DNA from: an uncultured Acidimicrobiales bacterium
GTDB lineage: Bacteria > Actinomycetota > Acidimicrobiia > Acidimicrobiales > Bin134
DNA: 64,000 nucleotides
Reading direction: 5' to 3'
Assembly: GCA_951813325.1 (NCBI GenBank)
Contig: OX638350.1
Coordinates: 2,957,954-3,021,953, forward strand
Shown here: positions 7,971-16,891 of the stretch, one piece after another
How positions within the stretch are numbered: the first letter of the stretch is position 1
Layout of the letters: every line of letters starts with the position of its first letter
The notes under the pieces: generated by a model
The model's input: the letters and a program-made list of their open reading frames with translations, nothing else
What the model was told of the DNA's origin: nothing
Database searches by the model: none
Program-made: the position numbers and the translations under genes

Positions 7971-9133
7971 GGGGTCTCCGTTCCCAGCAGCATCACATCG
8001 GTGAACAGCGCACCGGCTCCGCCGTTGGAGCACATGGCCACCTGGGCGTCGGGCACTTGGGCCGTGGCACACGTTCCCCGAAGCTGTTCCACCCCCCGTA
8101 TGACCCGCTGGAGCTGCTGCACCGCGGCTCCACCGTGGCTGAACGACATGGTGCCCCCGTCGGTGGTCACCGGATACTGGCCACCGGGGCCGATGCGGCC
8201 GTCCATGATGAACTCGCCACCCTCGCCCTCCTCGCAGAACCCGTAGGCCTCGAACTGACGGATGATCTCGAACGAGAACGGGTCGTAGAACTCGCACACG
8301 TCCACATCAGTGGGGCTGAGCTCTCCCATGGCGAACGACTTCTGGGCTGCCCACCGGCCGGTGTAGCCGTTGTTCCTGCCGCTTGGACCGGCCAGGTCCC
8401 ACGCGGGGGGATGCTGGTAGGAGGGGCCGAAGCTGTCGCACGCCCCGCCCAGGATGTACACCGGTTTGGTGGGCAGATCCTGGGCCCGCTCCCGGGTGGT
8501 GAGGATCAGCGCGCAGGCCCCCTCGGAGGTCATGGCGCAGTCCAGCAAGTGGAACGGATCGGCCACCATGCGCGACGCCAAGATGTCGTCGGGAGTGAAC
8601 GGCCCCCGACCGCGGTACACCGCCTCGGGGTGGGCGTGGCCGTTGTTGCGGATGGTGGCGGCCACCGTGGCCAGCTGCTCGGGGGTGGTGCCGTGCATGT
8701 GCATGTGGCGCTGGGCGATGAGGGCGAACTCAGCGGCGGTGAACATGCCGTAGGCCACCACGAACTCGTGGGCCGGCCGGGTCCACGGCGCGGTGGAGGC
8801 CCGCTCGGTGTAGACGCCCGCCGACCCGTGGGCCACCAGCACGGTGTGGCACTGGCCGGTGGCGATGGCGGAGGCCGCGTCCAAGATGATGGGGATGGAC
8901 GGGGCCATATGGTTCCGCCAGGCCGGGCCGTTGCGCATGTAGTAGGTGAGCGGCCCGGAGAACGGCCCGGCGGCGACGCCGTCGATGTCGGACGGGCTCA
9001 GGCCGGTGTCGGCCAGCACCCGGTGGACGGCTTGGAAGGTGATCGTCGTCGAATCGTGTCCTTCGAGCACACGGGCCTGGTCGGAGTTGGCGATGCCGAC
9101 GATGGCGATGTCGTGGAAGGGGTGCTTGGCCAC
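7967..9133 (-). CDS. Thiolase/lipid-transfer (SCP-x type) acetyltransferase
   Basis: 388 residues. IAIVGIANSDQARV at the start, a central ACALILTTRERA and a C-terminal FYDPFSFEIIRQFEAYGFC and MSFSHGGAAVQQLQRVIRGVEQLRG match the SCP-x/Ltp-type thiolase-like proteins. The usual nucleophilic-cysteine segment of biosynthetic thiolases is not evident, as in aldolase-type Ltp proteins. With the coupled OB-fold protein it probably cleaves a 3-keto- or 3-hydroxyacyl-CoA side chain. Substrate unknown. Confidence 0.85.
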   Translation of the reverse strand: MAKHPFHDIAIVGIANSDQARVLEGHDSTTITFQAVHRVLADTGLSPSDIDGVAAGPFSGPLTYYMRNGPAWRNHMAPSIPIILDAASAIATGQCHTVLVAHGSAGVYTERASTAPWTRPAHEFVVAYGMFTAAEFALIAQRHMHMHGTTPEQLATVAATIRNNGHAHPEAVYRGRGPFTPDDILASRMVADPFHLLDCAMTSEGACALILTTRERAQDLPTKPVYILGGACDSFGPSYQHPPAWDLAGPSGRNNGYTGRWAAQKSFAMGELSPTDVDVCEFYDPFSFEIIRQFEAYGFCEEGEGGEFIMDGRIGPGGQYPVTTDGGTMSFSHGGAAVQQLQRVIRGVEQLRGTCATAQVPDAQVAMCSNGGAGALFTDVMLLGTETP

Positions 9134-9195
9134 GAACTAAATGTCTAGTCGGCGGTGTGGTGGGTTGCGACTTGGGGAATGGTAAGCAGTGACAC

Positions 9196-10413
9196 GTGAA
9201 GCCGCTGCAAGGAGTTCGGGTTGTCGACTTGACCAGGGTGGTGTCGGGGCCGGTCTGCACGTGGTTCTTGGCCTCGCTGGGGGCGGAGGTCATTCGGGTT
9301 GATCCACCAGGGGGGGATGTGACGTGGCGCATTCCGCCGTGGGTTGGGGCTGGCGGCGAGCAGTGGGAGGCCATGGGGCCCGACGACATCGGCATCAGCT
9401 ATCTGCGCAAGGGGCGGGGCAAGCGGAGCGCGGTGCTCGACCTCGCCCGCCCCGAGGGACTGGATGCGTTTCGGCGGCTGGCGGCCAACTCGGATGTGCT
9501 GGTGGAGAACTTCCGGCCCGGGGTCATGGCCTCGATGGGGCTGGGCTACGAGACCCTGGCCGAGCTGAACCCCCGCCTGATCCACGCCTCCATCACCGGC
9601 TACGGGTCGGACGGGCCGGACGCCGACCTGGCCTCCATGGACCTCATCATCCAGGGCCGATCGGGGCTGATGGCCAAGTCGGGCTTCCCCGACGGGCCGC
9701 CCGTCAAGGCCGGGGCCACCGTCGGCGACCAGTTCCCGGCCGCGCTCTGCGCCCTCGGCATCGTAGCCGCCCTGCGCCAGCGAGACATCGACGGCCGGGG
9801 CCAGCACATCGACGTGGCCATGCTGGACAGCCTGGTCGCGCTGCTGTGGGATGAGCCCTTGGACCTTTACCGCGACCGGGGCATGCCCGACCGGATCGGC
9901 AACGGCGACCCGCGGGGCATCGTGGAGACCTTCGAGGCCCGCGACGGCTGGGTGACCCTGGTCATCACATCCGATGCCCAGTACGAGCGGCTGGCCGAGC
10001 ACATGGGGAGGCCCGACCTGTTGGAGCTGGGGCCGGACATTCCCACTCGAGCCGCCAATCGGGCTGCGATCTGCGAAGCAGTGGGGGTGTGGATGGCCGG
10101 GCAGGCCGTTGACGGCCTCGTAGCCCGGCTGCACGGCATCCGGGTACCCGCCGGGGCGGTGGCCTCGGCCTGCGCCGCCGCCGATGACCCCCAGATCCGC
10201 CACCGCCAAGCGCTGGGCGCCCTCCGCCATCCCGATGCCTCTGAACCCACCCGCTGGCTCGGCCCGGCCTTTCCGGTGAAGTTCTCACGAGCCGGCACCG
10301 AGCAGATTCCCGCGGAAACCCTGGGCGCCAGCACCCGCGCCGTGCTCCAAGACATCGCCGGGCTCACTCCAGAGGAAATAGACCGACTCCAAGCCGCCGG
10401 AGTTCTCGGATGA
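9196..10413 (+). CDS. CaiB/BaiF family class III CoA transferase
   Basis: 405 residues. GVRVVDLTRVVSGPVCTWFLASLGAEVIRVDPP is the family N-terminus, VLVENFRPGVM the central signature, and the catalytic Asp is in SMDLIIQGRSGLM. It moves CoA between carboxylic acids. Divergent from the thiolase gene with 62 bases between them, and 26 bases upstream of the AcuI-like reductase, with which it likely forms an operon. Single-domain length, so it is not a DddD-type fusion enzyme. Confidence 0.9.
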   Translation: MKPLQGVRVVDLTRVVSGPVCTWFLASLGAEVIRVDPPGGDVTWRIPPWVGAGGEQWEAMGPDDIGISYLRKGRGKRSAVLDLARPEGLDAFRRLAANSDVLVENFRPGVMASMGLGYETLAELNPRLIHASITGYGSDGPDADLASMDLIIQGRSGLMAKSGFPDGPPVKAGATVGDQFPAALCALGIVAALRQRDIDGRGQHIDVAMLDSLVALLWDEPLDLYRDRGMPDRIGNGDPRGIVETFEARDGWVTLVITSDAQYERLAEHMGRPDLLELGPDIPTRAANRAAICEAVGVWMAGQAVDGLVARLHGIRVPAGAVASACAAADDPQIRHRQALGALRHPDASEPTRWLGPAFPVKFSRAGTEQIPAETLGASTRAVLQDIAGLTPEEIDRLQAAGVLG

Positions 10414-10439
10414 GGCAATGAGTCTGACAGGATGGCGGG

Positions 10440-11429
10440 ATGTTTCGAGCCCTCTTGCTCAGCCAAGACGACGACGGCAACCGGTCCCACGCCATTGCTG
10501 AGCTGGACGATGCCGAGCTTGCCGACCGGCCGGTGACCGTGCACGTGGACTACTCCACCCTCAACTACAAAGACGGCCTGGCCATTGTGAGCGGGGCGCC
10601 CGTCGTGCGCAACTGGCCGATGGTCCCCGGCGTCGATTTGGCCGGGACGGTGGCCCGAAGCGACGACCCGGCGTGGTCGCCCGGCGACGGGGTGATCGTG
10701 AACGGCTGGGACTTGGGCGAGTCGCACTGGGGGGGCATGGCCACCAAGGCGGCCGTAGACGGCGGCTGGCTCACCCCGCTTCCCGACGCCTACAGCACCC
10801 ATCAGGCTATGGCAGTGGGCACCGCGGGCTATACCGCCATGCTGTGCGTGCTGGCGTTGGAAGAGCACGGCATCGGTCCCGATTCCGGCCCGGTGGTGGT
10901 CACCGGCGCGGCCGGCGGGGTGGGCAGCGTGGCGGTGGCCGTGCTGGCCGAGCTGGGCTACGAGGTGGTGGCCTCCAGCGGCCGCATCGACACCGAGGGC
11001 CAGTACCTGCGCCATCTGGGCGCGGCTGAGCTGATCCACCGCGACGAGCTCTGCGGCCCGGCCCGGCCTTTGGGCAAGGCCCGCTTCGCCGGAGGCGTCG
11101 ACACCGTGGGCAGCCACACCCTGGCCAACGTCGTCGCCCAGACCCAGCCCCACGGCTGCGTGGCCGCCTGCGGGCTGGCCCAGGGCATGGACCTCCCCGG
11201 CTCGGTGGCCCCGTTCATCCTGCGGGCCGTGACCCTGGCCGGCATCAACTGCGTCTATGAGCCCGCCGACCGCCGGGCCCAGGCCTGGAACCGCCTGGCC
11301 CGCGGCCTCGACACCGCCAAGCTCGAGGCCATGACCTCCACCATCGGCCTGTCCGACGTTCCTGCCGCGGCCGCCGACATCCTCGCCGGCGCCATCCGCG
11401 GCCGGGTCGTCATCGACGTGAACCGCTAA
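10440..11429 (+). CDS. AcuI/YhdH-type acryloyl-CoA reductase-like MDR oxidoreductase
   Basis: 329 residues of the zinc-free medium-chain reductase fold. NYKDGLAIV near residue 42 and the NADPH-binding VTGAAGGVGSVAVAVLAELG with SSGRIDTEGQYLRHLGA are characteristic of the AcuI group, which reduces acryloyl-CoA to propionyl-CoA. Placed between a CoA transferase and an amidohydrolase, it may detoxify an enoyl-CoA produced by this operon. A more general enoyl-CoA or quinone reductase role remains possible. Confidence 0.82.
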   Translation: MFRALLLSQDDDGNRSHAIAELDDAELADRPVTVHVDYSTLNYKDGLAIVSGAPVVRNWPMVPGVDLAGTVARSDDPAWSPGDGVIVNGWDLGESHWGGMATKAAVDGGWLTPLPDAYSTHQAMAVGTAGYTAMLCVLALEEHGIGPDSGPVVVTGAAGGVGSVAVAVLAELGYEVVASSGRIDTEGQYLRHLGAAELIHRDELCGPARPLGKARFAGGVDTVGSHTLANVVAQTQPHGCVAACGLAQGMDLPGSVAPFILRAVTLAGINCVYEPADRRAQAWNRLARGLDTAKLEAMTSTIGLSDVPAAAADILAGAIRGRVVIDVNR

Positions 11430-11453
11430 ATTCCCAGAGAACGGAGGAAGCCC

Positions 11454-12743
11454 ATGGAACATCACATCGTCATCAGCGCTGACACCCATTGCGGGGCCGA
11501 CCTGTGGGGCTACAAGCCCTACTTGGAGTCGCGCTACCACGCCGAGTTCGACGAGTGGGCCCGGTTCATGGAAAACCAAAATGAGCGCCGCAAGGCTCTG
11601 TTCGCCGACATGGAGCGCTCGCCCATGGAGGTGGGGGTGGACGGCGACCCCGAGGTGTGGGGCCATCGCAACTGGTCGTCGCCTGATCGCCTGGCCGAAC
11701 AGGAGGCCGACGGCTTCATAGCCGAGGTGCTGTTCCCCAACACCCAGCCCCCGTTCGCCCCGCCCGCGGCCACCGCCTTCGAGGCCCCGCCCTACAGCGA
11801 CAACTTCGAGCACCGCTGGGCCGGGCTGCGAGCCCACAACCGGTGGGTGGCCGACTTCGCCGGCCAGGCGCCCGGTCGCCGGGCGGGCATCATCCAGGTA
11901 TTTTTGGGCGATGTGGAGGGCTCGGTCAAAGAAATCCAGTGGGCCGCCGACCAAGGATTGACCGGCGGCGTTTTGATCCCCGGCGCCCCGCCCGACTCGC
12001 CGTTCGAGCCGCTGTACTCCAAGGCCTACGAGCCCATCTGGGCCGCCACCGCGGCCACCGGCCTGCCGCTGAACCACCACGCGGGCGGCGGATCGCCCAA
12101 CTACGGCAACCACTTCCCCTCGTCGCTGGCCATGTTCATGCTGGAGGTCACCTGGTGGACCCAGCGGGCGCTGTGGCACCTGATGTTCTCCGGCGTGTTC
12201 GAGCGCTACCCCGCCCTGAAATACGTGACCACCGAGACGGGCACCGCCTGGGTGCCCGAGACCCTGGAGAAGCTGGACAGCTTCTACCACCGGATGCGGT
12301 ACTCCAAGCACGGCTCCGAAACCGTGTTCGGCGGCCAGGCGGTGGCCGACCTGTCGCTCACCCCCCGCGAGTACTTCGCCCGACAGTGCTACATCGGGGC
12401 CTCGTTCCTGCGGCCCTCAGAGGCCCTGCTCACCCGCACAGTGGGCACCGACCGGATCATGTGGGGCTCCGACTACCCCCACATCGAGGGATCCCACCCC
12501 CACACCCGCCAGCACCTGCGGCTCACCTTCGCCCACCTCACCGAGCACGAGACCACCCAAATCCTCACCACCAACGCCGCCGAGGTGTACGGGTTCGACC
12601 TGAAGGCGCTGGCCCCCCTCGCCGAGCAGCACTGCCCCACCAAGGCCGAAGTGGCCACCCCCATCGACTACACCGACATCCCCGAGCGGGCCAAAGGCTG
12701 CCCGGCCATGAACCCGATCAACCAGATCCAACCCGCAGCCTGA
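11454..12743 (+). CDS. Amidohydrolase family 2 (TIM-barrel metal hydrolase/decarboxylase)
   Basis: 429 residues; GGAGG lies 7 bases before the ATG. The metal-binding His pair at the start is modified (SADTHCGADLWG), PLNHHAGGGS gives the strand-5 His, and IMWGSDYPHIEGSHP the conserved Asp with the family signature. Members are non-oxidative decarboxylases or C-C hydrolases acting on aromatic or cyclic acids. Third gene of the CaiB-AcuI-amidohydrolase operon. Its 3' third is repeated, decayed, at 17478-17829. Confidence 0.85.
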   Translation: MEHHIVISADTHCGADLWGYKPYLESRYHAEFDEWARFMENQNERRKALFADMERSPMEVGVDGDPEVWGHRNWSSPDRLAEQEADGFIAEVLFPNTQPPFAPPAATAFEAPPYSDNFEHRWAGLRAHNRWVADFAGQAPGRRAGIIQVFLGDVEGSVKEIQWAADQGLTGGVLIPGAPPDSPFEPLYSKAYEPIWAATAATGLPLNHHAGGGSPNYGNHFPSSLAMFMLEVTWWTQRALWHLMFSGVFERYPALKYVTTETGTAWVPETLEKLDSFYHRMRYSKHGSETVFGGQAVADLSLTPREYFARQCYIGASFLRPSEALLTRTVGTDRIMWGSDYPHIEGSHPHTRQHLRLTFAHLTEHETTQILTTNAAEVYGFDLKALAPLAEQHCPTKAEVATPIDYTDIPERAKGCPAMNPINQIQPAA

Positions 12744-12803
12744 GCCGCAACACAACGGCCGGCCGCCTCGCTGGCACCCCCGGAATCCTCAACAGGCCAG
12801 AAA

Positions 12804-12908
12804 GAACCGGTCCCCCGACAATCCCAGCGCTGACGGGCTACGGGCCGCAATCAGGCGGCGGGCCGCCGATGGAGGAACCGACCCCCCGGCAATCCCAGCG
12901 CTGACGGG
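12804..12908. repeat. 34-bp direct repeat pair
   Basis: The segment 12804-12837 recurs at 12875-12908 with 31 of 34 positions identical, offset 71 bases; both copies share AATCCCAGCGCTGACGGG. The stretch 12744-12948 is otherwise non-coding. It marks the left edge of the rearranged FN3 debris region. Confidence 0.7.
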
Positions 12909-12948
12909 GCCTTCTGATAGAAGCCCACACTCCGGCGTTCAACGCCGA

Positions 12949-14056
12949 TCATGTCGCCCCCGCGCCGTCGCCATTGGTGTTGACCGCGCGAACTCGGGCG
13001 TAGTAGGAAGTGTTGCTGTCTAGGTTGTCGATTCTCGTGCTGTTGGCCGTCCCGTTGATGGTGGAGGACCACACAGACCAGGCGGCGTTGCCAGTGGAGC
13101 TGGCGTCGATGTAGTGGGCCACGTAGTTGATGATGGCCGAGCCGTTGTTGCTGGGCGCGGTCCACCTCACTTCGAGCTAGCCGCCACCGCCCCCAGCCAT
13201 CACTCTCAAATTGCTCGGCGCATCGGGTTCCCCACCTTCGTGGCGACCGACGGGCTCGATCAAGCGCTGTAGCCGGCGGCACCGTTGGGATTGTGGTTGG
13301 CGTCGTTGATCGTGCGGACCCGGACCTGGTAGGTGATGCCGTTGATAAGCCCTTCGATGGTGGTGATCGTGGCGGTGCCCGAGATTGGTACCGGAACGAG
13401 GCCTAGAACTCCCTGGTGCGCTGGCTTGAGGCAATGGTCCCGCCGCGAAGCCAGGAATCATCCCCAGCGAGATTCACTTGAAGCCAGCTTGAGCACCACC
13501 AAAGACGACATCGGCTCCCCCAGCTGTCTTCGCGATGCGGCTAACTGGGAGTCCCGGTCGTCGTCGCCGGTGCCCCTTCGCCGAAGGCGCTGACCGCCCG
13601 CACATAGAACGTGTAGGACTGGCCGGCAGTCAAGTTCTCCACCCTGTGGACAGTCTTGGCGCCTTGGGTGGAGGTTGCGATAGTGGCGTAGCTCAAGTTG
13701 TCTCTGCTCAGCTCATAGCGGATGATCGCGGCGTTGTCTGGGTTGTCCCAACTCAGCTCCACCTCGTCGTCCGCGCCCATGACGGCCGTCGCAACCAGGT
13801 TGGTCGGCGCCACCGCCTGGCCCGGGGCGGCGATGGTCGCCTCATCCCCGTGCCCGGCGGCGCTGACCTCCTGCACCGCGAACGTGTAGCTCGTGCTGGC
13901 CATCTAGCCCCGCCACCGCGTGGCTGGTTGTGGTGGCTCCGCTGCCGGAGATCTTGCCCCAGTCAGGGCTCCACATAGTCGTGCCACTGGAGGTCGTACC
14001 CACCCGGTAGTCGTAGCGGATGATCGCCGCGTTGTTCGGGTTGTCCCAGGTCAGCA
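12949..14056 (-). pseudogene. Decayed fibronectin type III modules
   Basis: At least four FN3 remnants follow the stop of the intact gene, in different frames and with in-frame stops: 13905-14056 (LTWDNPNNAAIIRYDYRVG), 13541-13903 (an almost complete module with LSWDNPDNAAIIRYELSRD and YTFYVRAVSAFGEG), about 13263-13390 (EGLINGITYQVRVRTINDA) and 12949-13170 (RWTAPSNNGSAIINYVAHY, NTSYYARVRAVNTNGDGAGAT). All run on the same strand as the FN3 gene upstream, so the gene was probably longer and its 3' part was lost through frameshifts and deletions. One 13398-13484 segment is a different remnant, repeated at 17855. Confidence 0.75.
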
Positions 14057-16891
14057 CTAAGTCGTTGTGGCGCTGACTTCGTCTGTCCACAAGCCGGTGC
14101 CGGTGCCGGTCCCGGTGCCGGTCCCGGCGTTGGACGCCCGGACCCGAACATCGTAAGCGCTCAAGCCGGTCAGGCCGGAGATCGAGGTGGTCCTGCCGGT
14201 CCCATCGAAGGTGTGATCGGACCACTGCGAATCGCTGCTGAGCTTGTATTGGACGTCGTAGTCGGTGATATCCGACCCGCCGTCGGCGCTCGGCTCATCC
14301 CACGCCACGGTGATCGCGGTGGCACCCGCAGTCAGCGTCACGTTCCGGGGCTGCCCCGGCGTCGTCGCCGGGGTGGCGCTGGCGGTGGTTGTCCACGGGC
14401 CGGTGCCGGTGCCGGTGCCGGTGCCGGTCCCGGCGTTGGACGCCCGGACCTGGACGTCGTAAGCGCTCCCATTGACCAGCCCGGTGATCGTGGTGCTCGT
14501 GCCGGTCCCAGCGAAGGTGGGCTCGACCCAGGGCGTACCGATGTTGATCGACGCGCTACTGAGCTTGTATCGGACGTCGTAGTCGGTGACCGCCGACCCG
14601 CCGTTGTCGCTCGGCGCCGCCCACGCCACGTCGATCTCGGTGTCGCCCGCGGTCAGCGTCACGCTCTGGGGCAGCCCCGGCCGCCCCGCCGGGGTGGCGC
14701 TGAGGGCGGTTGTCCACGAGCCGGTGCCGGTGCCGGTGCCGGTGCCGGTCCCGGCGTTGGACGCCCGGACCTGGACGTCGTAAGCGCTCCCGTTGGTCAG
14801 CCCGGTGATCGTGGTGGTCGTGCCGGTCCCGGTGAAGGCGTGGCTGGTCCAATTCGACGCGCTGTTGAGCTTGTATTGGACGTCGTAGTCGGTGACCGCC
14901 GAGCCGCCGTTGTCGCTCGGCGCCGCCCACGCCACGTCGATCTCGGTGTCGTCCGCGGTCAGCGTCACGCTCTGGGGCAGCCCCGGCCGCCCCGCCGGGG
15001 TGGCGCTGAGGGCGGTTGTCCACGAGCCGGTGCCGGTGCCGGTGCCGGTGCCGGTCCCGGCGTTGGACGCCCGGACCTGGACGTCGTAAGCGCTCCCGTT
15101 GGTCAGCCCGGTGATCGTGGTGGTCGTGCCGGTCCCGGTGAAGGCGTGGCTGGTCCAATTCGTCGCGCTGTTGAGCTTGTATTGGACGTCGTAGTCGGTG
15201 ACCGCCGAGCCGCCGTTGTCGCTCGGCGCCGCCCACGCCACGTCGATCTCGGTGTCGTCCGCGGTCAGCGTCACGCTCTGGGGCAGCCCCGGCGTCGTCG
15301 CCGGGGTGGCGCTGAGGGCGGTTGTCCACGAGCCGGTGCCGGTGCCGGTGCCGGTGCCGGTCCCGGCGTTGGACGCCCGGACCTGGACGTCGTAAGCGCT
15401 CCCGTTGGTCAGCCCGGTGATCGTGGTGGTCGTGGTGGTCCCGGTGAAGGCGTGGCTGGTCCAATTCGACGCGCTGCTGAGCTTGTATTGGACGTCGTAG
15501 TCGGTGACCGCCGAGCCGCCGTTGTCGCTCGGCGCCGCCCACGCCACGTCGATCTCGGTGTCGTCCGCGGTCAGCGTCACGCTCTGGGGCAGCCCCGGCC
15601 GCCCCGCCGGCGTTGCTGACGCGGACTCCATCTCGAAGTCTGACCATGGGCCGGAGCCGATCCGGTTTACGGCTCGGACGCGGATTGTATAGGTCTTGCC
15701 GTTTTCCAGCCCGGTGATCGTTGTCGATCGGGCGGTTATGAACACGGGGCGTCCCTCCCCGTCGACGGGAGACCAGACGGACCATTCCCAGTAGAGCAGC
15801 GAGCACATGTCGGCCACCAAGTCGTTGTCGCTGTCGAATGGGTAGACGGGAAGCCCGTCCTCGTTCACGGTACAAGATTGCGGGCTGATGTTCCCGGTGA
15901 AAAATTCTCCCGGGTCCACGGGGTCGGGTTCGGTCTGATATTGGACCTGGTAGTTGGTGATTCTTGACCCGCCGTTGTTGGGCGCGGTCCACTGCACCTC
16001 GATCTGGGTGTCGCCCCGGGTCAGCGCCACATCAGTCGGAGCTGCCGGGCGGAAAACAACTGGCGGCGGCGGCGGGGGCGGGGTCGTCGGAGTTGCTGTC
16101 TCGGTCGGCGTCGGGGTCTCGGTCGGCGTCGGGGTCTCGGTCGGCGTCGGCGAGGGGGTGGGGTCGGGGGCGCAGATGCGGTTGTTGCGGCCGCCGGGCT
16201 CGGCGCAGGTCTGCTCCAGCTCGACGCGGGCCTTTGCCAGCTCGGTCTCGTAGACCTCGGGCGACAGTTCGGCGATGGACTCCAGGGCGTTTTGGCGGGC
16301 GATGGCCTCCTGGCGCGTGTAGGGCAGCGAGCACACGTCGGCCACCCCGTCGCCGTCGCTGTCGAACGCGTAGGTGCGAAGCCCGCCCAAACTCAAGTCG
16401 GCGCAGAAATCCGGGCCGGTGATGAACCCGGAGAAAAACGTGTCCGAATCAGACGGGCCCTCCTCAGGAGGCAGCGTCAACACCCCGGTGCTGCACACAT
16501 CGCCGGCATCGCCGGCGAGACCGGCCTCGCCCAACTGCTCGCAAGCCAGAGCAATCTCGGCCACGAGCGTCTCCTGCGAAACGTTGTCGCCCACTGCCTC
16601 CAGGGCCATCTGGCGGGCGACGGCCTCCCGGCGGGTGTAGGGCAGCGAGCACACGTCGGCCACCCCGTCGCCGTCGCTGTCGAACGCGTAGGTGCGAAGC
16701 CCGCCCAAACTCAAGTCGGCGCAGAAATCCGGGCCGGTGATATACCCGGAGAAAAACGTGCCCGGATCAGAAGGGCCACCCCGATCGGACTGGGCCTGAG
16801 ACGGCAACCCGCCCAACCCCAAAACACCCACGACCAAAGCAGCCGCGCACACCAGCGAAAACGGCCTGCGCCATACATTCAAACGTCCCAT
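14057..16891 (-). CDS. Secreted fibronectin type III repeat protein with calcium-binding-like N-terminal repeats
   Basis: 944 residues. A signal peptide (RRPFSLVCAAALVVGVLGLG, cut near SQA-QS) is followed by two copies of a Cys-containing module: FFSGYITGPDFCADLSLGG, then YAFDSDGDGVADVCSLPYTR and REAVARQ. The DSDGDGVAD loop resembles thrombospondin-3/EF-hand calcium ligands. A Thr/Pro-rich linker (TPSPTPTETPTPTETPTPTE) comes next, then six FN3 domains; the first carries a third copy of the FF..G...DSDNDLVADMCSL module inside it. Each later FN3 domain contains a GT-repeat loop (NAGTGTGTGTGTG). Likely surface or matrix protein. No anchor is visible, and the 3' extension is decayed, so it may be truncated. 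Confidence 0.85.
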   Translation of the reverse strand: MGRLNVWRRPFSLVCAAALVVGVLGLGGLPSQAQSDRGGPSDPGTFFSGYITGPDFCADLSLGGLRTYAFDSDGDGVADVCSLPYTRREAVARQMALEAVGDNVSQETLVAEIALACEQLGEAGLAGDAGDVCSTGVLTLPPEEGPSDSDTFFSGFITGPDFCADLSLGGLRTYAFDSDGDGVADVCSLPYTRQEAIARQNALESIAELSPEVYETELAKARVELEQTCAEPGGRNNRICAPDPTPSPTPTETPTPTETPTPTETATPTTPPPPPPPVVFRPAAPTDVALTRGDTQIEVQWTAPNNGGSRITNYQVQYQTEPDPVDPGEFFTGNISPQSCTVNEDGLPVYPFDSDNDLVADMCSLLYWEWSVWSPVDGEGRPVFITARSTTITGLENGKTYTIRVRAVNRIGSGPWSDFEMESASATPAGRPGLPQSVTLTADDTEIDVAWAAPSDNGGSAVTDYDVQYKLSSASNWTSHAFTGTTTTTTITGLTNGSAYDVQVRASNAGTGTGTGTGTGSWTTALSATPATTPGLPQSVTLTADDTEIDVAWAAPSDNGGSAVTDYDVQYKLNSATNWTSHAFTGTGTTTTITGLTNGSAYDVQVRASNAGTGTGTGTGTGSWTTALSATPAGRPGLPQSVTLTADDTEIDVAWAAPSDNGGSAVTDYDVQYKLNSASNWTSHAFTGTGTTTTITGLTNGSAYDVQVRASNAGTGTGTGTGTGSWTTALSATPAGRPGLPQSVTLTAGDTEIDVAWAAPSDNGGSAVTDYDVRYKLSSASINIGTPWVEPTFAGTGTSTTITGLVNGSAYDVQVRASNAGTGTGTGTGTGPWTTTASATPATTPGQPRNVTLTAGATAITVAWDEPSADGGSDITDYDVQYKLSSDSQWSDHTFDGTGRTTSISGLTGLSAYDVRVRASNAGTGTGTGTGTGLWTDEVSATTT
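14380..15610. repeat. 306-bp tandem repeats (FN3 units)
   Basis: Four successive FN3 units are offset by exactly 306 bp (102 codons); the three units between about 14690 and 15610 are nearly identical at DNA level. Each contains a short microsatellite of GGTGCC-type hexamers that encodes the Gly-Thr loop. Near-identity implies recent duplication or ongoing gene conversion, and copy number may vary between strains or be collapsed in assembly. Confidence 0.9.
16317..16741. repeat. 107-bp exact repeat, offset 318 bp
   Basis: 16317-16423 and 16635-16741 are identical. They encode the two N-terminal DSDGDGVADVCSLPYTR modules of the FN3 protein. The offset of 318 bp is 106 codons, so a whole module was duplicated in frame; the linking sequence is less alike than the core. 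Confidence 0.85.

Noticed and set aside
9867..12311. 814-codon open frame antisense to CaiB, AcuI and amidohydrolase genes
   Set aside because: It spans three well supported genes on the other strand and its translation is His/Gly/Val-rich noise produced by codon bias.
12930..12950. CGGCGTTCAACGCCG palindrome as a terminator
   Set aside because: No loop and no T-tract; a short GC palindrome is expected by chance in this sequence.
14380..15610. Regularly spaced repeats as a possible CRISPR array
   Set aside because: The period is 306 bp, the units are coding FN3 domains, there are no short unique spacers and no cas genes.
14213..15619. 468-codon open frame antisense to the FN3 repeats
   Set aside because: It mirrors the GC-rich repeat codons of the FN3 gene, has repeating low-complexity Gly/Ala/Arg content and no start signal or recognisable domain.
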